DNA of 64,000 bases from Agromyces agglutinans (GCF_009647605.1 NZ_WJIF01000002.1:496001-560000), one strand, 5' to 3'; counted from the first letter of the stretch, positions 33,715 to 42,356 are shown. The notes: generated by a model from the letters alone, not told the origin. Numbers and translations are program-made.

Positions 33715-33734
33715 CGTCCGGTATCCCAGACCGG
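33715..33734. promoter_or_regulatory. Putative hut operator between hutH and the IclR gene
   Basis: CGTCCGGTATCCCAGACCGG, overlapping the IclR promoter just upstream of its TAGGCT box (33738-33743). It is one of three related elements at hut genes. Confidence 0.65.
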
Positions 33735-33750
33735 GCGTAGGCTGGCGGCC

Positions 33751-34539
33751 GTGGCGGTGAACTCGAAGGTGCCCGCGGCCGACCAGACGCTCGCGATCCT
33801 CAGCCACCTCGCCGCGCAGCGCGGCCCGGTGCCCGCGGCCACGATCGCCTCGGCGCTCGGGCTCCCCCGGTCGACCGTGTACCACCTGCTCGCCGTCATG
33901 CAGGAGCGCGGCTTCGTCGTGCACCTGCCCGAGGAGCGTCGCTACGGCCTCGGCATCGCCGCGTTCGAGCTCTCGAGCGGGTTCAGCCGCCAGCAGCCGC
34001 TCGCACGTCTCGGCCGCCCGCTCGTCGCGGCGCTCGTCGACCGGGTCGGCGAGAGCGGACACCTCGCCGTGCTGCACGGCCGCGACGTGCTGTACCTCGT
34101 CGAGGAGCGCGCGCCGCGGCGCCCGTCGCTCGTCACCGATGTCGGCGTGCGGCTGCCCGCCCACCTCACGGCGACGGGCCGGGCGATGCTCGCCGCGTTG
34201 CCGCCGGCGCAGCTGCGTGCGCTGTATCCGGATGCCGCGGCGTTCGCCGATCGGCCCGGCGCGGAGGCCGGCCCGGCGTGGACCTACGGACGGCTCAAGC
34301 GCGTGCTCCAGCAGGTACGGGCCGACGGCTGGGCCGGCGAGGACGGCGAGGTCACGCCCGGACTCGCCTCGGTCGGCGCCGCCGTGCTCGACCACGTCGG
34401 CTGGCCGGCCGCGGGGATCGCCGTGACGTACCCCGAGGCCTCGGCCGAGGCATCCGCACCCCGTGATCGCGGTGCGCTCGCCGCGGCCGTGCAGGAGGCC
34501 GCGGCGACGCTCTCGCGCCGAATCGGCGCGCACCGCTGA
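33751..34539 (+). CDS. IclR-family transcriptional regulator, probable hut repressor
   Basis: 262 residues from a GTG start. Residues 5-65 are the IclR winged helix (TIASALGLPRSTVYHLLAVMQERGFV). Residues 80-255 are the ligand-binding domain (GHLAVLHGRDVLYLVEE, HLTATGRAMLAALP). A TAGGCT box 7 nt before the GTG indicates a leaderless message. It is divergent from hutH, and the shared operators make it the likely hut regulator, sensing urocanate or histidine; that is inference. Confidence 0.9.
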   Translation: MAVNSKVPAADQTLAILSHLAAQRGPVPAATIASALGLPRSTVYHLLAVMQERGFVVHLPEERRYGLGIAAFELSSGFSRQQPLARLGRPLVAALVDRVGESGHLAVLHGRDVLYLVEERAPRRPSLVTDVGVRLPAHLTATGRAMLAALPPAQLRALYPDAAAFADRPGAEAGPAWTYGRLKRVLQQVRADGWAGEDGEVTPGLASVGAAVLDHVGWPAAGIAVTYPEASAEASAPRDRGALAAAVQEAAATLSRRIGAHR

Positions 34540-34585
34540 CGGCGCGCGCCGATGACACGGTCGCTCACGCCGCCCCCGTCACGTG

Positions 34586-35404
34586 TCACCCCCGGGTCGA
34601 AGGGCGGGTCATCAACGCGCCGATCAGCTCGGCCATCCGGCGGCGACCGAGGATCCGGCCCACCGCTTCGGAGAGTCGGTTGGAGCCGCCCGCGATGACG
34701 CTCGGCGGGGGGTTCCGGCGCTCGAGCGCGCCGAGCGCGGTGGCGACGACGGCCTCGGCCGACACCCGGCGGGAGCCGCCGTCGGCGCGGGAGCCCGCGA
34801 CGTCGAAGAACTCGGTGTCGGTCGCGCCCGGCGACAGTGCGAGCACGCGCAGGCCCGTGTCGCGGGCCTCGTACCAGAGCGCTTCGGTGAGGCTGAGCAC
34901 GAAGGCCTTGCCGGCACCGTAGACCGCCATGGTCGGATTGCCCTGGTACGCGGCCATGCTCGCCACGTTGAGGAGGAACCCGTCTCCCCGCTGACGGAGC
35001 CGGGGCAGGAACGCGTGGCTGATCTCGACCACGGCGGACACGTCCACCGCGACCTCGGCCAGCACGCTCGGCAGATCGAGCTCGTGGAACCGTCCGAGGT
35101 TGGCGAACCCGGCGCTGTTCACCACGCTGGTCACCTGCACCCCGCGGAGGTCGAGTTCGCGTTCGAGCGCGCGGCCGACGCCTGGGCGCGCCAGATCCAT
35201 CGGCAGGGAGACAACCGTGGTGTCGTGGTCGCGCTCGAGCTGTGCAGCCAGCTGCTCCAGCCGGTCGGCGCGGCGCGCGACCAGCACGAGGTCGCTGCCG
35301 CGGGCCGCGAGCTGCCGGGCGAACTCCGCGCCCAGCCCAGCACTCGCTCCGGTGATCAACACGGTCTGCCGGGAGTAGTCCAATGGCTGCTTCGATGCCT
35401 TCAT
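34586..35404 (-). CDS. SDR family NAD(P)-dependent oxidoreductase
   Basis: 272 residues. The cofactor motif is TGASAGLGAEFA near residue 18; the catalytic motif is Ser in NVASMAAY, then YGAGKAF (YxxxK) near residue 165. An Arg pair in VARRAD prefers NADPH. It belongs to the classical SDR group and the substrate is unknown. It is divergent from a TetR gene with a perfect palindrome between them. A TACGAT box (35411-35416, minus strand) is 6 nt before the ATG, so the message is probably leaderless. Confidence 0.92.
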   Translation of the reverse strand: MKASKQPLDYSRQTVLITGASAGLGAEFARQLAARGSDLVLVARRADRLEQLAAQLERDHDTTVVSLPMDLARPGVGRALERELDLRGVQVTSVVNSAGFANLGRFHELDLPSVLAEVAVDVSAVVEISHAFLPRLRQRGDGFLLNVASMAAYQGNPTMAVYGAGKAFVLSLTEALWYEARDTGLRVLALSPGATDTEFFDVAGSRADGGSRRVSAEAVVATALGALERRNPPPSVIAGGSNRLSEAVGRILGRRRMAELIGALMTRPSTRG

Positions 35405-35424
35405 GCGGACATCGTATGACTGAC

Positions 35425-35439
35425 TGGCACTGAGTGCCA
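35425..35439. promoter_or_regulatory. TetR-type operator between SDR and TetR genes
   Basis: TGGCACT-G-AGTGCCA, a perfect 15-bp palindrome midway in the 73-bp divergent promoter. It lies where it could block both leaderless promoters. Confidence 0.75.
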
Positions 35440-35477
35440 TACCGGCACGCGGCGGCGCTCGCCGATAGGATGCCGGC

Positions 35478-36071
35478 ATGACATCGGCATCGGGGCTCTG
35501 GGCGCGCACCCGGCAGCGGGCGTACGCGGAGATCACCGCCGTGGCGATGGAGCTGTTCCTGGCCGACGGCTTCGAGCAGACCACGATCGACGAGATCGCC
35601 GCCGCGGCGGGCATCTCCCGCAGGTCCTTCTTCCGTTACTTCGGGACGAAGGAAGACGTCGTGCTCGGTCACCTCATCGCCGAAGGGCAGGCCCTCCGTG
35701 CCGCGCTGGAACGCCGGCCCGATGGCGAGGACGTGTGGACGGCGCTTCGCGCCGCGATCTTCTCGCTCGAGGAGGCAGACGGCGATGAGGAGCGCATGCT
35801 GGCGGTCTCCCGGATGCTGTATCGGACGCCGTCCCTGCGCGCGCGGAGCATCGAGAAGCACCTCCGCTGGTACGACGATCTCGTGCCCGAGGTGCAGCGG
35901 CGGCTCGGCGGTGGCGGCGACGACCTGCTGCGCGCACGGGCCATCGTCGGCTGCGCCATCACCTGCCTCGACGTCGCCGGTGAGGCGTGGACCGACGGCG
36001 CCGCCTCCCGGCCCCTGGCGCACTACTTCGACGCGGCTCTCGACGCGGTCAGGCCGGCCGCCGCCGGCTGA
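35478..36071 (+). CDS. TetR-family transcriptional regulator
   Basis: 197 residues. The N-terminal helix-turn-helix is TTIDEIAAAAGISRRSFFRYF. The C-terminal domain resembles the MftR/AcrR-like actinobacterial group (WDDLVP-like segment WYDDLVPEVQRRL). A TAGGAT box (35466-35471) 6 nt before the ATG points to a leaderless message. It probably represses the divergent SDR gene and itself through the palindrome. Confidence 0.93.
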   Translation: MTSASGLWARTRQRAYAEITAVAMELFLADGFEQTTIDEIAAAAGISRRSFFRYFGTKEDVVLGHLIAEGQALRAALERRPDGEDVWTALRAAIFSLEEADGDEERMLAVSRMLYRTPSLRARSIEKHLRWYDDLVPEVQRRLGGGGDDLLRARAIVGCAITCLDVAGEAWTDGAASRPLAHYFDAALDAVRPAAAG

Positions 36072-36175
36072 GCAACGCGGCGCTGATCGCCCAGCTTCCG
36101 TTCACCCGCCGCGGCTAGCGTGGCGCTGCCGCCGCGCACCGACATCGCCCCCGACCGAGAGCCGAGACGAGCCCC

Positions 36176-36886
36176 TTGCCGACGACTTCCGCCCTGACGA
36201 CCTCCGCCGTGTCCACCGCCCACGCCGCGACCGCCGACGCGCACGGGTTCACCGGGCTCACCGGCTTCGCCGCCGACGTGCTGAACGCCCTCGGCGACGT
36301 CGGCGTCGGCGTGCTGGTGTTCCTCGAGGTGCTGCTGCCGCCCATCCCGAGCGAGGTGATCCTGCCGTTCGCGGGCTACCTCAGCCAGGCCGGCGACCTG
36401 AGCCTCGGCTGGCTGATCCTCTGGTCGACCGTGGCATCCGTCGTCGGAGCGCTCGTGCTCTACGGGCTCGGCGCCGCCGTCGGACTCGACCGTGCGATCC
36501 GGTGGATCGCGTGGACCCGCCTCGTCAGCCGCACCGATCTCGAGCGCGGCGCCGCCTGGTTCCACCGACACGGGCGTTGGTCGGTGCTCGTCGGGCGCAT
36601 GATCCCCGGTGTGCGCAGCCTGATCTCGCTGCCGGCGGGCGCCGACCGGATGCCGCCGCTCGCGTTCTGCCTCTTCACGGCCATCGGCTCGGGCGCGTGG
36701 AACACGCTGCTCATCGGCGTCGGTGCGGCGCTCGGCACCCAGCACGCGCTCCTCGAGGAGTACCTGCAGTACCTCGACTGGGTCGTCTACAGCGCGATCG
36801 CGATCGCACTCGCGGTGCTCGTGTTCCGGCGCATCCGCGAGGCGCGGCGGTTCGGTCGCGACGGCACCGCCGACGCTGCCGAGTAG
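36176..36886 (+). CDS. DedA family integral membrane protein
   Basis: 236 residues from a TTG start; the N-terminal 25 residues are Ser/Thr/Ala-rich, and a GTG at 36209 is another possible start. The DedA/SNARE-associated motifs are FLEVLLPPIPSEVILPFAGYL and the amphipathic GRMIPGVRSLISLPAGADRM. DedA proteins are lipid scramblase-like and needed for membrane homeostasis and drug tolerance. The E(x)9-10PIPSE motif and the G-R-xPxxR motif are intact. No neighbour hints at a special role. Confidence 0.9.
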   Translation: MPTTSALTTSAVSTAHAATADAHGFTGLTGFAADVLNALGDVGVGVLVFLEVLLPPIPSEVILPFAGYLSQAGDLSLGWLILWSTVASVVGALVLYGLGAAVGLDRAIRWIAWTRLVSRTDLERGAAWFHRHGRWSVLVGRMIPGVRSLISLPAGADRMPPLAFCLFTAIGSGAWNTLLIGVGAALGTQHALLEEYLQYLDWVVYSAIAIALAVLVFRRIREARRFGRDGTADAAE

Positions 36887-36911
36887 CGCCCGGCACCCCG
36901 CTCTTCGGCGC

Positions 36912-37508
36912 TCAGCGCTTCGGCGCGAGCCACCGCCGCAGGAGCCGCGTCACGAACGGCAGCACCCAGTACGCCATCACGGGGGTGAGCACGAGGGTCG
37001 TCACGAGCACGCGCGCCCAGATCGGCAGCGCCTCCCACCCGGGCACCGGCGCGAGCAGGTACGTGAAGACGAGGTTGACGGGGAAGAAGCCCAGCCAGAT
37101 GGTCGCCGCCTGCTTCCACCGCGGCGGCGCGGGCGGCACGTCGGCGGATGCCCCCGGCGTGGCATCCGTCGCGGGGATCGAGCCCGTGGGCGGCTCGTCG
37201 AACCAGCCCTCGATGCCGGTGCGCCGCCGGCTGCGCTCCGAGCGCACGAAGCCCTCGCCCATCGAGAGCCACCAGGCGCGTTCGCTCGATCGCTCCCACG
37301 CGTCGAGCGTCGCCTCGTCGACGAAGCGGTACAGCATGTGCCAGACCGTCGAGCCGTCGCCCTGGCGGATCCAGCCCGACCCGAGGAACCCGGGGTACTT
37401 GGTGGCCAGGTTCACGCCGGTCTGCACCCAGACCGTCGCCTCGGAGATGCGCGCGGGGTCGACCTCGCGGCGGATGGACACGGTGATGGGCTGTGCGACG
37501 GCGGTCAT
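36912..37508 (-). CDS. Antibiotic biosynthesis monooxygenase-like domain fused to membrane helices
   Basis: 198 residues. Residues 5-100 form an ABM-type ferredoxin-like fold (ITVSIRREVDPARI, TKYPGFLGSGWIRQGDGSTVW). A Pro-rich linker at 110-130 leads to two membrane helices (TIWLGFFPVNLVFTYLLAP and VLVTTLVLTPVMAYWVLPFV). Membrane-bound ABM proteins of this kind are annotated in many bacteria, but no reaction is known. It converges on the DedA gene. AAGGCT before the ATG is a weak ribosome binding site. Confidence 0.87.
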   Translation of the reverse strand: MTAVAQPITVSIRREVDPARISEATVWVQTGVNLATKYPGFLGSGWIRQGDGSTVWHMLYRFVDEATLDAWERSSERAWWLSMGEGFVRSERSRRRTGIEGWFDEPPTGSIPATDATPGASADVPPAPPRWKQAATIWLGFFPVNLVFTYLLAPVPGWEALPIWARVLVTTLVLTPVMAYWVLPFVTRLLRRWLAPKR

Positions 37509-37721
37509 GGGTGGTGAGCCTTCTCGGATGCCCGCGGGGGTGGTGCGGGAAACGGATGAGGGAGAGGAGCCCTCGGTGTTCCGTGAGCTCCTCCGGCCGT
37601 CCAGTGTAGGCGGCCGATGTTGCGTGCGGGTTTCGCGCGGCGGGCGGGATCGCGGCGGCCCGGGCTCGCGCGGCGGCCCGGGCTCGCGCGGCGCGTCGGA
37701 CGAGCGCCATAGGGTGGCGAC

Positions 37722-38150
37722 GTGACGGACTACGAAGTACTCGAGATCGGCGCCCTCGACGAGTGGCGATCGCACCACGGCGGCTTCCGCCCCGACAGCT
37801 CACGCGACGGGCGCCGGGTCGTCGACCACGACCTCACGATGCAGTACATCGGCATGACGTCGAACGCGCTGGAGCCCGGCGAGGAAGCCGGCTACTGGCA
37901 CCGGCACGCGCGCATTGAGGAGCTCTACGTGTTCCTGGGCGGCGAGGGCCAGCTGGCGCTCGACGACGAGGTGCTCGACGTGCGGGCGGGCACGGTCGTG
38001 CGCGTCGGCCAGGGTGTCTGGCGCACGTGGCGGTGCACGCCCGGCAGCGCCGGCGAGCTGCGGTGGCTGTGCATCCGCGCGGGAGGCACCGAGCTTCCGC
38101 ACTTCCCCGACGACTCCGAGCGCGGGCCCGACCGGCCGATGCCGTGGTGA
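37722..38150 (+). CDS. Cupin domain-containing protein
   Basis: 142 residues from a GTG. The first cupin motif is YWHRHARIEELYVFLGGEG (two His and a Glu for the metal) and the second is VRVGQGVWRTWRC. It is a single small beta-barrel, probably an isomerase-like or sensory protein, with no assigned substrate. A TAGGGT box (37710-37715) 6 nt before the GTG indicates a leaderless message. Confidence 0.88.
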   Translation: MTDYEVLEIGALDEWRSHHGGFRPDSSRDGRRVVDHDLTMQYIGMTSNALEPGEEAGYWHRHARIEELYVFLGGEGQLALDDEVLDVRAGTVVRVGQGVWRTWRCTPGSAGELRWLCIRAGGTELPHFPDDSERGPDRPMPW

Positions 38151-38159
38151 GCGCGCGCT

Positions 38160-38213
38160 GACGCACGGGCGGGCCGGCGCCCTGACGCGTGGCGCCTTCG
38201 AGCGCCGTGCGTC
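38160..38213. terminator. Inverted repeat between convergent cupin and rskA genes
   Basis: Perfect 9-bp arms GACGCACGG and CCGTGCGTC separated by 36 bases that contain further G/C-rich folding potential. Weak candidate for a shared terminator. Confidence 0.4.
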
Positions 38214-38219
38214 GCCGCG

Positions 38220-39083
38220 TCAGGTCTCGAGCAGCGCGACCGGGTCCGACGTGGGCTGCGGCGAGCCTCCCGCCGGCTCGACCGTGATGCCGACGGCGAC
38301 GCCCGGGGCGAACTCGCCCTCGAGCAGGCGCCACGTCTCGTCGCCGCGCACGTCGAACGTGCCCGCCGACACGATGCCGGCGTCGTCGATGTACCAGAGC
38401 TCGTAGGTCTGGTCGTCGCCGACGTCCGGCAGGCCCTCGGCGATGATCGCACTGCGCCCCTGGTCGGCCGACGACACGAGGGTCACCTCGCCGCCGCCCG
38501 AGACGGTCGCCGTCGTCTGCTGCGCATCGGATGCCTCGGCGAGCGCCGCCATCTCGCGCTGCGCGCCCCAGCCGTTCGGCCCCGACCAGTTCAGGCCGAC
38601 GATCGCGCCGGCCGCGATCAGCGCCACCGCGGCGGCCGACGCCAGGATGAGTGCGAGGCCGCGGCGACCGGTACGGCCGCGACCGCGGCGCGCGGCGAGT
38701 TCGTCGTGGGCTGCGGCGGGAGCGGCGGTCTCGGGCGCCGGCGTCTCCGCTTCGGGCGCCGGCTCCTCGCGCGCCGGCACCTGGGTAGTGCCCCCGGCCT
38801 CGGCCGAGGCATCCGGTTCTGCGCGCTCCTGCTCGACGTCGTCGAGCCGCGCGAACAGGTCGGCCTTCAGCCGCGCAGGCGGCGCGACCGGGGGCACGGC
38901 CTCGCCGAGCCCCGACGCCGCGGCGCGGAACGCGTCGACCTCGGCGCGCAACTCGGGGGAGCCGCGCAGTGCGTGCTCGAAGCGCTCCCGGTCGGCCTCG
39001 TCGAGCGCGCCGAGGGCGTAGGCCGGCGCGAGCTCGCGCAGGTCGTCGGGGACGCGTCCGGCCGTTCCATCGGCTCCGGTCAT
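38220..39083 (-). CDS. rskA: Anti-sigma-K factor RskA
   Basis: 287 residues. The N-terminal cytoplasmic domain binds the sigma factor (LAPAYALGALDEADRERFEHAL). An acidic, Pro/Ala-rich stretch precedes one membrane helix (LALILASAAAVALIAAGAIVGL, about residues 145-166) and the extracytoplasmic RskA domain (TYELWYIDDAGIVSAGTF). In mycobacteria, RskA holds SigK inactive until regulated proteolysis. The ATG overlaps the sigK stop, so the pair is translated in step. Confidence 0.94.
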   Translation of the reverse strand: MTGADGTAGRVPDDLRELAPAYALGALDEADRERFEHALRGSPELRAEVDAFRAAASGLGEAVPPVAPPARLKADLFARLDDVEQERAEPDASAEAGGTTQVPAREEPAPEAETPAPETAAPAAAHDELAARRGRGRTGRRGLALILASAAAVALIAAGAIVGLNWSGPNGWGAQREMAALAEASDAQQTTATVSGGGEVTLVSSADQGRSAIIAEGLPDVGDDQTYELWYIDDAGIVSAGTFDVRGDETWRLLEGEFAPGVAVGITVEPAGGSPQPTSDPVALLET

Positions 39084-39742
39084 GTCGTCACCCCCAGCAC
39101 TTCGCGCAATCGGATCATCCCATCCCGCAACCGGGTCTTCACCGTGCCGAGCGGCACGTGCAATCGGTCGGCGATCTCGGACTGGGTGCAGCCGTCGTAG
39201 TACGCGAGCGCGAGCGCCTCGCGCTGCACGTCGCTCAGCGACGCGAGCGCGGTGGTCACGCGTTCGTGCTCGATGCGCACCTCGACGGTCTCGGCCACCT
39301 CGTCGACCGGCACGGCGAGGTCGCGCACGCCGGCGCGAAGGTCGCGGTCGCGCGACGCCTGTGCGGCGCGCACGCGATCGACGGCGCGGCGGTGGGCGAG
39401 CGTGAGCATCCAGGCGACGGCGTCGCCCTTCGCGCGGTCGAATCGTGCGGCGGTCTGCCAGATCTCGAGGTACACCTCCTGCGTCACCTCCTCCGCCTGT
39501 GCGGCGTCGACGAGGAGCCGGCGCACGAGCCCGAAGACGCGCGGAGCGGTCTCGTCGTACAGCAGGCCGAACGCGGCGCGGTCGCCCGTCGCGGTCGCCA
39601 CGAGCAGGTCGCCGAGCGGCGGCGCGGTGCCCTCCGCCGCGCGTTCGCCTGGTTCCCCCACGCGGCCCAGCTTGTCAGACCGGGTGCGGGCCGACCGCCC
39701 CTGGCGAGCCGGTCGAGCGTGTGGTAGCAGGGCATGGGTCAT
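39080..39742 (-). CDS. sigK: ECF RNA polymerase sigma factor SigK
   Basis: 220 residues from the ATG at 39742, which overlaps the dipZ stop (ATGA); about 30 residues at the N-terminus exceed the usual length, so a downstream start is possible. Region 2 (FGLLYDETAPRVFGLVRRLL, YLEIWQTAARFD) and region 4 (LSDVQREALALAYYDGCTQS, VPLGTVKTRLRDG) are intact. Together with rskA, dipZ and the fasciclin gene this is the SigK system known from Mycobacterium tuberculosis. Confidence 0.93.
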   Translation of the reverse strand: MTHALLPHARPARQGRSARTRSDKLGRVGEPGERAAEGTAPPLGDLLVATATGDRAAFGLLYDETAPRVFGLVRRLLVDAAQAEEVTQEVYLEIWQTAARFDRAKGDAVAWMLTLAHRRAVDRVRAAQASRDRDLRAGVRDLAVPVDEVAETVEVRIEHERVTTALASLSDVQREALALAYYDGCTQSEIADRLHVPLGTVKTRLRDGMIRLREVLGVTT

Positions 39743-41499
39743 CCGAACGTGAACGAGTAGGCATCGACGCCCGAGGGGACCTCGACGGTGAGCGAACCGG
39801 TCTGCGAGGCGTCCGTTCGCACGACCGGGTAGGAGCGCGGCACGCCGCTCACGTCGATGCGGCGCTCGCCGTCGCCGTCGCGCACGACGACCGTGCCCTC
39901 GCCCGCGAGCACCAGCCGCACCTCGGCGGCGGTGTACTCCAACCGGATGCCTCCGCCGTCGGCGGCCGGCGTGACCGACTGCGTGTCGAGCGACCAGGCG
40001 CCGTCGAGCGCGAACGAGTCGGCGGGCTGGTCGGCGGGCAGGGCGAACTGCGTCGTCGAGCGGCGGTACGGCTCGTCGCCCGCGAAGTTCACCTGCTTGG
40101 TGGTGCCGAGATACGTCTCGGGGGTCGTCGAACCTGCCTCAGGGGTGTCGTCGGCCACCTCCGTCGGCGCGGGCAGCGCGACCTGCGGGTCGGCGTCCTC
40201 GAGGAGCTCGCGGATCAGCCGCTCGGTGCGCTCGTAATGGCCCTCGCCGAACGAGACCTGCCGCACCGTGCCCTCGGCGTCGATCAGGTAGTGCGCCGGC
40301 CAGTAGCGGTTGCGGTAGTTCGTCCAGGTCGACAGGGAGTTGTCGAGCGCGACCGGATACTCGATGCCGAAGTCGGCGATGCCCGCCGCGACGTTGCGCG
40401 GCTCCTTCTCGAACGCGTACTCGGGCGAGTGGATGCCGACGACCGTGAGGCCCGCGTCGCGGTACGCCTCGTCCCACGCGACGACGTGCGGGATCGACCG
40501 CTGGCAGTTGATGCACGAGTACGCCCAGAAGTCGACGAGCACGACCCGGCCGCGGAGGTCGTCGAGGTCGACCGCCGCGCCGCCGTCGGTGTTGAACCAC
40601 TGCTGGATGCCCCGGATCGAGGGGGCGGTGCCGCATGACTCGAGCTCGGCGGCGCCGTTCGTGCAGTTCGAGAGCTCGCGGTTCTCGTCGGTCACGAGGC
40701 CGCCGAGGTCGAGCGCCTCGGTGATCTCGTCGGACTGCGCGATCTGGCGCTGCAGGTCGGCCGTGTAGTCGGGAACGAGCCGCTGCAGCGCCTGCGGGAG
40801 GTTGAATGCGAGGCCCACCGCGAGCGCGATCATGACCGCTCCGCCGGCGATGCGGATGCCCCGCTGGTGGCGGCGGAACGCCGCGAGCCGCTCGGCCATG
40901 CCCCGGCCGGCGAGCGCGAAGAACAGCAGCGGCGCGGCGGCGCCGACGGCGAAGGAGAGCGTCAGCACGACCGTCTCGACGCCGATGCGGCCGGTCGAGC
41001 CGGCCACCGTGATCGCCGCGAGCACCGGGCCGGCGCACGGCACGTAAACCGCGCCGAGCGCGAGGCCCAGGCCGAAGCCGCCGCGGTCGGTGCCGACCGC
41101 CTTGCGCGGGATCCAGGCGAAGGGCTTCTCGAGCAGCTCCTCGAAGCGCGGCACGATGAGCCCGACGCCGATGAGCAGCAGCACGACGAGCCCGGCCCAG
41201 CGCAGCACGTCCTGCGGGAGGCCGAGGAGCCCGAGCAGGAGCGAGCCGACGAGCGTGACCAGGCTGAAGCTCACGACGAGCCCCGCGATCACGAGGTACG
41301 GGCGCCAGCGGCTGGGCGGCCGAGGGGCGTCGGTGCCGGCGCCTGCACCGATGCCGGATGCGCCGGTTGCGCCGGTTGCGCCGTTGCGGGCGCTCTGCGC
41401 GCCGCCGGAGAACAGGATGACGGGCAGCACCGGCAGGATGCACGGCGAGATGCCGGTGATCAGGCCGCCGGCCAGTCCGATGAGTGCGAGTGCGAGCAC
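39739..41499 (-). CDS. dipZ: DipZ-type CcdA-thioredoxin fusion membrane protein
   Basis: 586 residues. Residues 1-245 form a CcdA/DsbD membrane domain with the redox cysteines in ISPCILPV and VPCAGPV. An extracytoplasmic linker with two more cysteines follows. Residues 290-420 are a TlpA-like thioredoxin domain with active site CINC, and residues 430-586 a beta-rich DipZ C-terminal domain. It carries reducing power across the membrane to secreted proteins. GTG start with GAGG upstream. In mycobacteria dipZ neighbours mpt70/mpt83 in the SigK regulon; here it is the first gene of the sigK operon. Confidence 0.93.
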   Translation of the reverse strand: MLALALIGLAGGLITGISPCILPVLPVILFSGGAQSARNGATGATGASGIGAGAGTDAPRPPSRWRPYLVIAGLVVSFSLVTLVGSLLLGLLGLPQDVLRWAGLVVLLLIGVGLIVPRFEELLEKPFAWIPRKAVGTDRGGFGLGLALGAVYVPCAGPVLAAITVAGSTGRIGVETVVLTLSFAVGAAAPLLFFALAGRGMAERLAAFRRHQRGIRIAGGAVMIALAVGLAFNLPQALQRLVPDYTADLQRQIAQSDEITEALDLGGLVTDENRELSNCTNGAAELESCGTAPSIRGIQQWFNTDGGAAVDLDDLRGRVVLVDFWAYSCINCQRSIPHVVAWDEAYRDAGLTVVGIHSPEYAFEKEPRNVAAGIADFGIEYPVALDNSLSTWTNYRNRYWPAHYLIDAEGTVRQVSFGEGHYERTERLIRELLEDADPQVALPAPTEVADDTPEAGSTTPETYLGTTKQVNFAGDEPYRRSTTQFALPADQPADSFALDGAWSLDTQSVTPAADGGGIRLEYTAAEVRLVLAGEGTVVVRDGDGERRIDVSGVPRSYPVVRTDASQTGSLTVEVPSGVDAYSFTFG

Positions 41500-41529
41500 G
41501 GGAGACCTCGTTTCGGGGAGTCATCCGTG

Positions 41530-41557
41530 ATTCGGAGCGGACGCGGGAATCGATTGG
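41530..41557 (-). promoter_or_regulatory. Putative SigK promoter of the dipZ-sigK-rskA operon
   Basis: On the minus strand: CCAATC (41557-41552), a 16-bp spacer, then CCGAAT (41535-41530), about 30 bp before the dipZ GTG. The -10 equals and the -35 resembles the mycobacterial SigK consensus (CCATCC/CCGAAT). Confidence 0.7.
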
Positions 41558-41614
41558 ATCCGGATCGGCGGGAACCGATCGGATCGGATCGGCGTGAACC
41601 GATTCCGAATCCGT

Positions 41615-41642
41615 CCAATCCGATCGGCCGAGGCCTCCGAAT
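41615..41642 (+). promoter_or_regulatory. Putative SigK promoter of the fasciclin gene
   Basis: CCAATC (41615-41620), a 16-bp spacer, then CCGAAT (41637-41642): the same hexamers and spacing as the divergent dipZ promoter. It lies 48 bp before the ATG. Confidence 0.7.
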
Positions 41643-41690
41643 CCCTCGTGACGGCCCGCTCGGGGTCGCCGGAAACCAAGGAGGAGATCC

Positions 41691-42356
41691 ATGCGATCGA
41701 TCCGCAGCACCCGTTCCGCCATCGCCGTGTTCTCGATCACCGCGATCGCAGCACTCGGCCTCGCCGGCTGCAGCATGGGCGGCACCACCTCGGCCGAGTC
41801 CGAGGAACCCGCCATGTCGGAGGAGGCCACGCCGACCGAGGAGGCCATGGAGATGGACCCGGCCGCCGACCTCGTCGGCCCCGGCTGTGCCGCCTACGCC
41901 GAAGAGGTGCCCGACGGGCCCGGCTCGGTCGTCGGCATGTCGCAGGACCCCGTCGCCGTCGCCGCCTCGAACAATCCGCTGCTGACCACGCTCGTCGCGG
42001 CGGTCTCGGGCCAGCTCAACCCCGAGGTCGACCTCGTCGACACGCTCAACGGCGACGAGTTCACGGTGTTCGCACCGGTCGACGCCGCGTTCGCGAAGAT
42101 CGACCCGGCCACGATCGAGTCGCTGAAGACCGACTCGGCCACGCTCTCCTCGATCCTCACTTACCACGTGGTGCCCGGTCAGCTCTCGCCCGACGAGGTC
42201 GTCGGCACGCAGACCACGGTGCAGGGCGGCACGGTCGAGGTCACGGGCGCGGGCGACGAGCTGATGGTCAACGACGCTGCGGTCATCTGCGGCGGCGTGC
42301 ACACGGCCAACGCGACCGTGTACCTCGTCGACACGGTGCTCATGCCGGCGATGTAG
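41691..42356 (+). CDS. Fasciclin (FAS1) domain lipoprotein, MPT70/MPT83-like
   Basis: 221 residues. The signal peptide ends at the lipobox LAGC (Cys about residue 26), followed by an acidic Met/Glu/Ser linker. The FAS1 domain (about residues 85-221) has [14 protein letters not shown] and [11 protein letters not shown]. Two further cysteines ([17 protein letters not shown] and [19 protein letters not shown]) match the conserved cysteine pair of MPT70/MPT83, so the divergent DipZ may reduce or isomerise it. GGAGGAG precedes the ATG. Probably a surface adhesion or matrix-binding protein under SigK. Confidence 0.94.
   Translation: MRSIRSTRSAIAVFSITAIAALGLAGCSMGGTTSAESEEPAMSEEATPTEEAMEMDPAADLVGPGCAAYAEEVPDGPGSVVGMSQDPVAVAASNNPLLTTLVAAVSGQLNPEVDLVDTLNGDEFTVFAPVDAAFAKIDPATIESLKTDSATLSSILTYHVVPGQLSPDEVVGTQTTVQGGTVEVTGAGDELMVNDAAVICGGVHTANATVYLVDTVLMPAM

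Noticed and set aside
30415-33750. Long plus-strand open frame leading into the IclR gene
   Set aside because: It is antisense to hutH and the M23 gene and low in complexity; only the part from 33751 has a recognisable family and its own promoter.
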